Positions 7,162 through 12,802 of a stretch of 12,802 bases of DNA are shown here, one piece after another. This DNA is from Phyllobacteriaceae bacterium UBA1059 (lineage in GTDB: Bacteria; Pseudomonadota; Alphaproteobacteria; Rhizobiales; Rhizobiaceae). The DNA is taken from positions 28,632 through 41,433 of the forward strand of contig DCDI01000188.1 in assembly GCA_002316345.1 (NCBI GenBank). Direction: 5' to 3'. The notes below the pieces were generated by a model. The model did no database searches. It was not told where the DNA came from and worked only from the letters and a program-made list of their open reading frames with translations. A program made the position numbers and the translations under genes. How positions within the stretch are numbered: position 1 is the first letter of the stretch; every line of letters starts with the position of its first letter.

Positions 7162-8832
7162 TTGGCTGACGAGAACAACGCGGAACTGGTCTTTGTGCCT
7201 CTTGGAGGCGTCGGCGAAATCGGCATGAACTTCGCGCTTTATGGCTTTGGACCGCCGAATGCGCGCGAATGGATCGTCATCGATGTCGGCGTGACCTTTC
7301 CTGGTCCGGACTTGCCCGGTGTCGATCTCGTTCTGCCCGATATACGCTTCATCGAGGAGCGGCTTGACGACCTGCGCGGCATTATCATTACGCATGCGCA
7401 TGAAGATCACTACGGTGCACTGCTTGATCTTTGGCCGCGCTTGAAAGCGCCGGTCTGGATGACGCCGTTCAGCGCCGGTTTGCTGGAAGCCAAGCGCGCG
7501 GCCGAAGCCAAGTCGCTGAAGGTCCCGGTGGAGATTTACAAGGCCGGTTCGACCTTCGAGGTTGGCCCGTTCTCGATCGAGGCGATCGGCGTCACGCACT
7601 CTATTCCCGAGCCGGTATCGCTCGCGATCACCACTCCGGTCGGCACCGTCATCCACACGGGCGATTGGAAGATCGATCCCGCACCGACCCTGCCGCCGCT
7701 GATCGACGAGAACCGCTTCCGCGAACTTGGCCAGAAGGGCGTCGCAGCGCTGATCTGCGATTCGACCAATGCGCTGCGTGAGGGGGAGTCGCCGTCTGAA
7801 GAAGCGGTGGGTGAGGGCATTCGCGGCGTCATCGAGAAGGCGCCCGGTCGCGTGGCGATCACGACCTTCTCGTCCAATGTTGGCCGCATCAAGTCGGTTG
7901 CGGAAGCAGCGCTTGCGACCGATCGCCAGGTTCTGGTGCTCGGTCGCTCCTTGAAGCGCGTTATCGATGTTGCATCCGACCTCGGCTACCTCGAAGGCCT
8001 TCCGCCTTTCATTGGCGAAGAAGACTATGGCTACATTCCCCGCGACAAGGTTGTGATCCTGTGCACCGGCAGCCAGGGTGAGCCGCGGGCTGCTCTCGCC
8101 AAGCTTGCACGTGATGAGTTCCGCAACGTCGCGCTCTCGCCGGGTGATATCGTGATCTACTCGTCGCGAACCATTCCCGGCAACGAAAAGCCGATCCTTG
8201 AAACCAAGAATCTGTTGATCGAGCAGGGCGTGCGGATTGTCGAAGACAGTGATGCGCTGGTTCACGTCTCCGGGCATCCACGTCGCAGCGAGTTGCGCCG
8301 GATGTATGAATGGGTAAAGCCGCAGATCGCGGTCCCCGTGCATGGCGAGGCTGCCCACCTCATGGGCCATGCGCAATTGGCCCGTGACTGCGGCGTGACC
8401 GATGTTCCGAAAGTTCGCAATGGTGACATGGTTCGTCTGGCGCCCGGTCCGTCGAAGATCATCGACCAGGTTCCGATTGGTCGTGTGCTGAAAGACGGTC
8501 GGTTGATCGGCGACGAAGTCGCGACAGGCGTGCGCGATCGCCGTAAGCTTTCCTTCGCCGGCCATGTGGCCGTGAATGTCGTGCTTGATGATCGTTATGA
8601 ACTGGCTGGCGATCCGGATCTCGTGGCGATCGGTCTGCCTGAGTCCAATGGTCGTGGTGACGAGTTCGAGGAAGTTCTGCTCGATGCCGCGATTGGCGCT
8701 TTCGACAGCATCCCACGTCAGCGTCGCAAGGACTTGGACCTGGTTTCGGAAGCCGTGCGTCGCGCGGTCCGTTCTTCCGCCAACGAAGTATGGGGCAAGA
8801 AACCGATTGTGACGGTCTTCGTCACACGCTGA
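7162..8832 (+). CDS. rnj: Ribonuclease J (beta-CASP metallo-beta-lactamase RNase)
   Basis: A zinc-dependent 5'-3' exonuclease and endonuclease that matures rRNA 5' ends and degrades mRNA; this type is known from Sinorhizobium and Caulobacter. It has 556 aa. Domain order is beta-lactamase part 1 with FVPLGGVGEIGMN (11-23) and the metal motif HAHEDH (H78, H80, D82, H83), further ligands H146 (THSIPE) and D168 (HTGDWKID), then the beta-CASP insert (about 205-345). This is followed by VHVSGHPRRSEL with H372 and VPVHGEAAHL with H394, and a C-terminal domain (about 450-556) ending in VWGKKPIVTVFVTR. All metal ligands are present, so it should be active. It uses a TTG start, and the gap to birA is 10 bases. 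A long antisense frame opposite this gene is a codon-bias shadow. Confidence 0.96.
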   Translation: MADENNAELVFVPLGGVGEIGMNFALYGFGPPNAREWIVIDVGVTFPGPDLPGVDLVLPDIRFIEERLDDLRGIIITHAHEDHYGALLDLWPRLKAPVWMTPFSAGLLEAKRAAEAKSLKVPVEIYKAGSTFEVGPFSIEAIGVTHSIPEPVSLAITTPVGTVIHTGDWKIDPAPTLPPLIDENRFRELGQKGVAALICDSTNALREGESPSEEAVGEGIRGVIEKAPGRVAITTFSSNVGRIKSVAEAALATDRQVLVLGRSLKRVIDVASDLGYLEGLPPFIGEEDYGYIPRDKVVILCTGSQGEPRAALAKLARDEFRNVALSPGDIVIYSSRTIPGNEKPILETKNLLIEQGVRIVEDSDALVHVSGHPRRSELRRMYEWVKPQIAVPVHGEAAHLMGHAQLARDCGVTDVPKVRNGDMVRLAPGPSKIIDQVPIGRVLKDGRLIGDEVATGVRDRRKLSFAGHVAVNVVLDDRYELAGDPDLVAIGLPESNGRGDEFEEVLLDAAIGAFDSIPRQRRKDLDLVSEAVRRAVRSSANEVWGKKPIVTVFVTR

Positions 8833-8853
8833 GGGCCGCCAAGGGAGGACAGG

Positions 8854-9258
8854 ATGCTCGGACGTCTCAATCATGTCGCTATAGCTGTGCCGGATCTTGA
8901 CGCGGCGTCGGCAGTCTATCGCAACACGCTGGGCGCCAAGGTGACCGAGCCTCACGCTCTCCCTGAGCACGGCGTCACGGTTGTCTTCATCGACGTCGGC
9001 AATACGAAGATCGAGCTTCTTGAACCCTTGGGTGAGAACTCTTCGATCGCCGGATTTCTACAAAAGAATCCCGCAGGCGGCATGCATCATGTTTGCTATG
9101 AAGTTGCCGACATCATCGCAGCGCGCGATCAGCTAAAAGCGTCAGGTATGCGGATCCTCGGCGACGGGGAGCCGAAGACTGGTGCTCATGGGAAGCCAGT
9201 CCTGTTCCTGCATCCCAAGGATTTCCAAGGCACGCTGGTCGAGCTTGAACAGATTTAA
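8854..9258 (+). CDS. mce: Methylmalonyl-CoA epimerase
   Basis: Converts (2S)- to (2R)-methylmalonyl-CoA between propionyl-CoA carboxylase and methylmalonyl-CoA mutase, feeding propionate, odd-chain fatty acids and branched amino acids into succinyl-CoA. It is a 134-aa protein of the vicinal-oxygen-chelate (glyoxalase) fold with two beta-alpha-beta-beta-beta repeats. The start LGRLNHVAIAVPDLDAA, then KIELLEPLG, GGMHHVCYEV and the end GTLVELEQI match the family. By analogy with the Propionibacterium enzyme the metal ligands would be H7, E54, H79 and E130. A strong site GGGAGGA (8843-8849) precedes the ATG. It lies 21 bases after rnj and 12 before the DUF1467 gene. BirA upstream would biotinylate the carboxylase of the same pathway, a link that may be chance. 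Confidence 0.93.
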   Translation: MLGRLNHVAIAVPDLDAASAVYRNTLGAKVTEPHALPEHGVTVVFIDVGNTKIELLEPLGENSSIAGFLQKNPAGGMHHVCYEVADIIAARDQLKASGMRILGDGEPKTGAHGKPVLFLHPKDFQGTLVELEQI

Positions 9259-9270
9259 GGAAAGATCCTG

Positions 9271-9546
9271 ATGAGCTGGATCTCGTTTGTCGCAATCTAC
9301 TTCGTGGTGTGGTGGCTGACCCTGTTTGCCGTACTGCCTTTTGGCGTGCGCACCCAAGATGACGATAATGCGGTGACTTTGGGCACGCCAGCCAGTGCGC
9401 CGCGTGGGCCGCATATGTTGAGGGCCATTATTGGCACGACGCTCGTCGCATCCATCATCGTCGGCGGCTTCTATTGGCTAACGCACGGTCTGGGCTATAG
9501 CTTTGACGATATCCCGTTGATGGTTCCCCAGAACCTCGCCCGCTAA
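9271..9546 (+). CDS. DUF1467 family membrane protein
   Basis: Function unknown. It has 91 aa, with two predicted membrane helices (about 4-24 and 51-71) joined by a loop of about 25 residues rich in D, P and A, and a short tail after the second helix. The motif IYFVVWWLTLFAVLPFGVRTQ is what I recognise as DUF1467, a small family widespread in alphaproteobacteria and usually next to mce. By the positive-inside rule the loop (R27, R45, R51) is probably cytoplasmic, which would leave both ends outside; that is inference. AAGGAAAG (9257-9264) serves as the ribosome site. It is the last + strand gene before the 401-base gap. Confidence 0.85.
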   Translation: MSWISFVAIYFVVWWLTLFAVLPFGVRTQDDDNAVTLGTPASAPRGPHMLRAIIGTTLVASIIVGGFYWLTHGLGYSFDDIPLMVPQNLAR

Positions 9547-9567
9547 CCTTCTGACATCATTATAGGC

Positions 9568-9598
9568 AAAAAAAAATGCAGGGCATTGAGCCCTGCAT
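9568..9598 (-). terminator. Intrinsic terminator on the minus strand
   Basis: ATGCAGGGC (9576-9584) and GCCCTGCAT (9590-9598) form a perfect 9-bp stem with a 5-base loop. On the + strand it is preceded by A9 (9568-9576), which on the minus strand is a T9 tail directly after the stem. On the + strand the stem is followed by CCAAGATACG, with no T-run, so it works in one direction only. Confidence 0.88.
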
Positions 9599-9718
9599 CC
9601 AAGATACGCGTCCGATCATTTCCGTATTCCGGCGGCTGCGAGTGACCGCGCCTAGATCGCATCCTCCCAAGACTTGACCGCGTTCGGAGAATGAAATGTT
9701 TTTCTTCATTCCCGCTGT
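9568..9718 (-). ncRNA. Probable trans-acting small RNA, alpha-r9 (Smr9C)-like
   Basis: Read on the minus strand, a perfect terminator ends at an uninterrupted run of nine T (9568-9576). About 110 bases upstream lies a second hairpin, GGGAATGAAG (9704-9713) with TTTCATTCTCC (9686-9696), which has 7 perfect Watson-Crick pairs extended by G-U pairs and a 7-base A-rich loop. The two hairpins bracket a GC-rich middle. The 5' end is estimated at about 9710-9722, giving roughly 145-155 nt. No + strand gene needs a terminator in this orientation and no minus-strand protein gene is credible. From memory, the rhizobial alpha-r9 family member Smr9C of S. meliloti (about 149 nt) lies beside proS in such a gap; the strand, size and neighbour fit. 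The family name is recall, not a search result. Confidence 0.65.
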
Positions 9719-9728
9719 TGTACGATTG

Positions 9729-9758
9729 ACCTTAACTGTCTGACATAAAGTTGTCACG
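9729..9758 (-). promoter_or_regulatory. Weak candidate promoter for the minus-strand small RNA
   Basis: CGTGAC on the minus strand (9758-9753) matches 5 of 6 bases of the rhizobial -35 consensus CTTGAC. At 17-18 bases from it the -10 region (TTAAGG/TAAGGT, 9735-9729) is poor. A rival -10 is TACAAC (9722-9717), with an imperfect -35 near GTCAGAC (9744-9738). Either would start transcription just before the 5' hairpin. The promoter is not clearly defined from sequence. Confidence 0.3.
9740..9757 (+). promoter_or_regulatory. Pho-box-like direct repeat upstream of proS
   Basis: CTGACAT-AAAG-TTGTCAC on the + strand resembles the PhoB box CTGTCAT-N4-CTGTCAC with one mismatch in each 7-base half. 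A weak -10 (TACACG, 9767-9772) lies 9 bases beyond, which suits the geometry of a PhoB-activated promoter pointing towards proS. It overlaps the presumed -35 zone of the minus-strand small RNA, so it could also affect that gene. Only the sequence match is seen. Confidence 0.3.
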
Positions 9759-9784
9759 AAGAATCTTACACGAACGCCTACAGC

Positions 9785-9802
9785 TTGTGCTGCATTGCAC
9801 AA
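9785..9802 (+). promoter_or_regulatory. Palindrome, operator- or leader-hairpin-like
   Basis: TTGTGC-TGCATT-GCACAA is a perfect 6-bp inverted repeat with a 6-base spacer, followed by three more A. The geometry (TGTGC-N6-GCACA) resembles CRP-family operators, but the half-site differs from TGTGA. As RNA it would form a short stem in the proS leader. The role is unknown. Confidence 0.35.
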
Positions 9803-9947
9803 AAACTGCGCAGCTGGCTTCAAGCTTTCCGCTTTGAACCGCAGGGCCTTGCTCGGGTTTCCAAGCTGCCATGAAATGGCTATGAAGCGAGCCGAGTTAC
9901 AGCCCATACGTGCCGATTCCGGCCGCACCTATTTCACGGATTTCACC

Positions 9948-11276
9948 ATGCGTCTGTCGCGCTACTTCCTTCCCATCCTTAAGGAAACGCCGCGCGAGGC
10001 GGAGATCGTGTCGCATCGCTTGATGCTGCGCGCCGGCATGATCCGCCAGCAAGGGCAGGGCAGTTTCACCTGGCTGCCGCTCGGCAAGCGCGTGCTGGAC
10101 AAGGTCTGCGCCATCATCCGCGAAGAACAGAACCGTGCCGGCGCTCTGGAAATCATGATGCCGACGGTCCAGTCGGCTGACCTTTGGCGCGAAAGCGGTC
10201 GCTACGATGCCTACGGCAAGGAAATGCTGCGCATCAAGGATCGCCACGACCGCGACATGCTTTACGGGCCGACCAATGAGGAAATGGTCACCGACATCTT
10301 CCGGTCCTATGTCCGTTCCTACAAGGACCTGCCGCTCAACCTCTACCATATTCAGTGGAAGTATCGCGACGAGGTGCGGCCGCGCTTCGGCGTCATGCGC
10401 TCGCGCGAATTTCTGATGAAGGACGCTTACTCCTTCGACATGGATTTCGAGAGCGCGAAGGCCGCCTATTACCGGATGTTCGTTGCCTATCTGCGCACCT
10501 TCTCCCGGGTTGGCATGAAGGCGATTCCAATGAAGGCCGATACTGGCCCAATCGGCGGTGATCTCAGCCACGAGTTCATTATCCTGGCGGACACCGGCGA
10601 AAGTGGTGTGTTCTGCCATCGGGATTATCTCGGCATGGCCGTCCCCGGCGCCGACACGGACTTCTCGGATGACGCGGCGATCGCAAGTATCGTGCAGGAC
10701 TGGACGACGCCATATGCCGCGACCGACGAAATGCATGATGAAGAGGCCTGGAATGCCGTGCCCGCTGGCGAGCAGCTGGCCGCTCGCGGCATCGAGGTTG
10801 GCCACATCTTCCACTTCGGTCAGAAATATTCAGAGCCGATGGGCGCCAAGGTTCAGGGACCGGACGGCAAGGATCACTTCGTCTCGATGGGTTCCTACGG
10901 CATCGGCCCGTCGCGCCTGATCGCGGCGATCATCGAAGCCAGCCACGACGAGAACGGCATCATCTGGCCCGAAGGCGTTGCGCCGTTTGATGTCGTGATC
11001 ATCAACATGAAGGCTGGCGACTCGGAATGTGACCGCGTTTGCGCCGAGCTGGAAACTGCCCATGAAGCGGCTGGGTTCGACGTGCTTGTTGACGACACTG
11101 ATCAGCGCGCCGGCGGAAAGTTCGCGACGGCCGATCTCATCGGCATTCCCCGGCAGGTCATCGTTGGACCGCGCGGCGTGGCTGAAGGCACCGTTGAGGT
11201 AAAGCGTCGTGCGACAGGCGAACGCGACGTGAAGACGATTGCTGAATTGAAAGCGTCCCTGGAGACAAAGGCTTGA
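9948..11276 (+). CDS. proS: Prolyl-tRNA synthetase, short alphaproteobacterial type
   Basis: Charges tRNA-Pro with proline; a class II cytosolic synthetase. It has 442 aa from ATG 9948. I chose this start because MRLSRYFLPILKETP is the family N-terminus; the frame stays open back to 9795, but that 51-residue leader is unconserved. Visible motifs are TNEE (109-112), motif 2 with R140 and E142 in KYRDEVRPRFGVMRSREF, KDAYSFD (158-164), motif 3 GSYGIGPSR (315-323), and a C-terminal anticodon-binding domain (about 340-442). Only about 150 residues separate motifs 2 and 3, against roughly 280 in the 572-aa E. coli form, so the cis-editing insertion is mostly missing, as in other alphaproteobacteria. 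ACGGA (9936-9940) is a modest ribosome site. It overlaps the next gene by 4 bases. Confidence 0.96.
   Translation: MRLSRYFLPILKETPREAEIVSHRLMLRAGMIRQQGQGSFTWLPLGKRVLDKVCAIIREEQNRAGALEIMMPTVQSADLWRESGRYDAYGKEMLRIKDRHDRDMLYGPTNEEMVTDIFRSYVRSYKDLPLNLYHIQWKYRDEVRPRFGVMRSREFLMKDAYSFDMDFESAKAAYYRMFVAYLRTFSRVGMKAIPMKADTGPIGGDLSHEFIILADTGESGVFCHRDYLGMAVPGADTDFSDDAAIASIVQDWTTPYAATDEMHDEEAWNAVPAGEQLAARGIEVGHIFHFGQKYSEPMGAKVQGPDGKDHFVSMGSYGIGPSRLIAAIIEASHDENGIIWPEGVAPFDVVIINMKAGDSECDRVCAELETAHEAAGFDVLVDDTDQRAGGKFATADLIGIPRQVIVGPRGVAEGTVEVKRRATGERDVKTIAELKASLETKA
11261..11264 (+). promoter_or_regulatory. Ribosome binding site for the TTG start of lolC/E
   Basis: GGAG inside the end of proS lies 8 bases before TTG 11273, which shares TTGA with the proS stop. 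This supports the TTG start and suggests translational coupling. Confidence 0.6.
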
Positions 11277-12571
11277 GCAAGCAACCCGCGCCGGCAGCCA
11301 ACCCTTTGCCGGCTGGTGCCGGACCCTTTTCGGTGTTCGAGCGCATGGTCGCCTGGCGCTATCTGCGTGCCCGGCGCAAGGAAGCCTTCATCTCGGTGAT
11401 CGCTTCCTTCTCCTTTGCCGGCATCATGCTGGGCGTTGCGACGCTGATCATCGTCATGGCGGTGATGAATGGCTTTCGCACGGAGTTGATGAGCCGCATC
11501 CTTGGCGTCAACGGCCACCTCATCATGCAGCCGATCGATCGCCCGCTGGATGATTATTCAGAGGTCGCCCGCCGGATCGAGGGCGTCGGCGGCGTAAAAT
11601 ACGCGCTGCCTCTGGTCGAGGGCCAGGTGCTGGCTTCCGGCAAGGTGGGTGCCGGCACCGGCGCGCTGGTGCGCGGCATTCGCGGCGAAGATCTCGCAAA
11701 GGTTCAGCTTGTCGCCAGCAACATCAAGCAGGGTACGCTGGAAGGTTTTGACACCGGGGAAGGTATCGCTATCGGCACCCGCATGGCAGAGAGCCTGGGC
11801 GTCAGTCTGGGTGATGGGCTGCAGCTGATTTCGCCTGAAGGTGACGTGACGCCCTTCGGCGTGACAGCGCGCCAGAAGACCTATCCGATCAAGGCCATCT
11901 TCGAGGTCGGCATGTCGGAATACGATGCGTCCATCATCTTCATGCCCCTGTCGGAAGCGCAGCTCTACTTCAATGTCGAGGGTCTGGCGCAGACCATCGA
12001 GATCTATGTCGACAATCCCGACAATGTCGATGCACTGAAAGTGCCGATCGAGGATGCCGCACAGCGTCAGCTCGTGCTGACCGATTGGCGGCTGCGCAAC
12101 CAGACCTTCTTCTCGGCACTCGAAGTCGAGCGCAACGTTATGTTCATGATCCTGACGCTGATCGTGCTGGTGGCGGCGCTTAACATCATTTCCGGCCTGA
12201 TCATGCTGGTGAAGGATAAAGGCCGCGACATCGCGATCCTGCGAACCATGGGTGCCAGCCGCGGCGCTGTGATGCGCATCTTCCTGATGACGGGCTCGGC
12301 AATCGGCGTGACCGGTACAATCGCCGGCGTCATCCTCGGCGTCGTGGTTTGCCTCAACGTGGAGCGTATCCGCGCCTTCTTCTCTTGGCTTTCGGGAACG
12401 ACCTTATTCAACCCCGAGCTTTACTTCCTGTCGCAGCTGCCGGCTGAGATGAACATGCGTGAGACCGTTTCGGTGGTCGCCATGGCGCTTGTTCTGTCTT
12501 TCTTGGCAACGCTGTTCCCGGCTTGGCGCGCTGCTCGGCTCGACCCGGTCGAGGCCCTGAGGTACGAATAA
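11273..12571 (+). CDS. lolC: Lipoprotein-releasing ABC transporter permease (LolC/LolE family)
   Basis: Inner-membrane subunit that, with the ATPase LolD, extracts outer-membrane lipoproteins and hands them to LolA. It has 432 aa. The order is a Pro/Ala-rich cytoplasmic tail (1-24), membrane helix 1 (about 39-67), a periplasmic MacB-like domain (about 68-285), helix 2 (about 289-312), helix 3 (334-361) and helix 4 (398-417), ending with the family tail RLDPVEALRYE. The FERMVAWRYLRARRKEAFISVIA segment before helix 1 is typical. The start is TTG with a 4-base overlap to proS; the first ATG (codon 25) would remove only the variable tail. Only one permease gene is seen before lolD, so the transporter is probably a homodimer of a LolC/E hybrid (sometimes called LolF). 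The symbol lolC is therefore approximate. Confidence 0.93.
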   Translation: MSKQPAPAANPLPAGAGPFSVFERMVAWRYLRARRKEAFISVIASFSFAGIMLGVATLIIVMAVMNGFRTELMSRILGVNGHLIMQPIDRPLDDYSEVARRIEGVGGVKYALPLVEGQVLASGKVGAGTGALVRGIRGEDLAKVQLVASNIKQGTLEGFDTGEGIAIGTRMAESLGVSLGDGLQLISPEGDVTPFGVTARQKTYPIKAIFEVGMSEYDASIIFMPLSEAQLYFNVEGLAQTIEIYVDNPDNVDALKVPIEDAAQRQLVLTDWRLRNQTFFSALEVERNVMFMILTLIVLVAALNIISGLIMLVKDKGRDIAILRTMGASRGAVMRIFLMTGSAIGVTGTIAGVILGVVVCLNVERIRAFFSWLSGTTLFNPELYFLSQLPAEMNMRETVSVVAMALVLSFLATLFPAWRAARLDPVEALRYE

Positions 12572-12802
12572 TGGCTGCTGAAGTCGTACTCGCGCTCAAG
12601 CGCGTCGAGCGTCATTACGTACAGGGCGAAAAGAAGCTTACCATCCTCAACGGTGCGGAGTTCGTGCTCCATCGCGGTGAGATGGTCGCGCTCGTGGCGC
12701 CCTCTGGAGCGGGGAAGTCGACTCTCTTGCATACGGCCGGCTTGCTTGAGCGGCCGGATGCCGGCGAGGTTGTTCTTGCCGGGCGACAGTGCGGTAAGAT
12801 GA
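12571..12802 (+). CDS. lolD: Lipoprotein-releasing ABC transporter ATP-binding protein, 5' part
   Basis: Encodes the first 77 residues of the ATPase that powers lipoprotein release; the rest is beyond the window. TAATG joins it to the permease stop with a 1-base overlap. Visible are the aromatic A-loop region (Y16 in RHYVQGEKKLTIL) and Walker A as APSGAGKST (43-51), where the usual first glycine is alanine, followed by LLHTAGLLERPDAGEV. K49 and S50 are intact, so ATP binding is expected. The Q-loop, ABC signature and Walker B are not in the window. The pairing with the LolC/E permease makes LolD far more likely than another MacB-type ATPase. Confidence 0.92.
   Translation, partial: MAAEVVLALKRVERHYVQGEKKLTILNGAEFVLHRGEMVALVAPSGAGKSTLLHTAGLLERPDAGEVVLAGRQCGKM

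Larger units (their letters stand above)
9547..9947 (+). other. Intergenic region between the DUF1467 gene and proS
   Basis: This 401-base gap has no convincing protein gene. From left to right it holds an A-tract plus hairpin that is an intrinsic terminator only on the minus strand (9568-9598), a body of a probable minus-strand small RNA with a 5' hairpin (9686-9713), a Pho-box-like direct repeat (9740-9757), an 18-bp palindrome (9785-9802), and about 145 bases of proS leader in which I see nothing definite. No T-rich + strand terminator follows the DUF1467 stop, so read-through into this region is possible. Confidence 0.8.

Noticed and set aside
6883..8970. A 695-codon open frame on the minus strand opposite rnj
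   Set aside because: rnj on the + strand has all catalytic motifs. The antisense product is Arg/His/Asp-rich with no recognisable domain, as expected from GC-rich codon bias in the complementary frame.
9576..9598. Terminator for the DUF1467 gene on the + strand
   Set aside because: The stem is followed by CCAAGATACG on that strand; the T-run exists only for minus-strand transcription.
9560..9928. A minus-strand frame of 122 codons, with an inner ATG at 9709, across the gap before proS
   Set aside because: Its last codons run through the terminator stem and the T9 tail, its upstream part overlaps the proS leader, and the peptide has no recognisable family. The RNA structure explains the region better, although a dual-function RNA cannot be excluded.
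9795..9947. TTG start at 9795 giving ProS 51 extra residues
   Set aside because: ProS homologues start at MRLSRYFLPILKETP. The extension has no similarity to the family that I recognise and overlaps the regulatory palindrome.
1..12802. A novel defence, mobile or biosynthetic system
   Set aside because: Every + strand frame of size belongs to a known core family, with no repeats, transposase, integrase, toxin-antitoxin pair or shift in base composition visible.

Overview
The window is a stretch of conserved alphaproteobacterial chromosome, about 60% GC by eye. The protein sequences and gene order point to Hyphomicrobiales (rhizobia and relatives, Rhizobiaceae/Phyllobacteriaceae-like). Evidence for this is the order nuoN-birA-rnj-mce-DUF1467-proS-lolC/E-lolD, a short (442 aa) ProS, an RNase J instead of an RNase E-only decay set, and a DUF1467 membrane protein. 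I cannot name the species. All protein genes lie on the + strand. I see no mobile element, CRISPR array, tRNA, rRNA or sign of recent transfer.

Region 1 (1-6320) is the distal half of the nuo operon for respiratory complex I: the 3' end of nuoI, then nuoJ, nuoK, nuoL, nuoM and nuoN. It encodes one Fe-S subunit of the peripheral arm and five membrane-arm subunits, three of them antiporter-like with their key Glu and Lys residues intact. Spacing is tight (a 1-base overlap to 14-base gaps), except for a 168-base nuoI-nuoJ gap that contains a perfect 10-bp hairpin.

Region 2 (6324-9546) continues in the same direction with gaps of 3 to 21 bases, so it is probably co-transcribed at least in part. 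It holds a biotin-protein ligase without a DNA-binding domain (birA), ribonuclease J (TTG start), methylmalonyl-CoA epimerase (mce) and a small two-helix DUF1467 protein.

Region 3 (9547-9947) is the only long non-coding gap. It carries a textbook intrinsic terminator that works only on the MINUS strand, plus a second perfect hairpin about 100 bases further up that strand. I read this as a small RNA gene of about 145-155 nt, convergent with the mce/DUF1467 operon and divergent from proS. Its position matches my memory of the rhizobial alpha-r9 (Smr9C) family, which sits beside proS. A Pho-box-like direct repeat and an 18-bp palindrome lie between it and proS.

Region 4 (9948-12802) holds proS, then a LolC/E-type lipoprotein-release permease that overlaps proS by 4 bases (TTG start), then the start of its ATPase lolD, which overlaps the permease by 1 base and is cut by the window edge.

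Overall this is housekeeping DNA: respiration, cofactor attachment, RNA decay, propionate/branched-chain catabolism, translation and envelope biogenesis. The non-coding gap before proS is the part most worth a second look. No novel protein system is evident.
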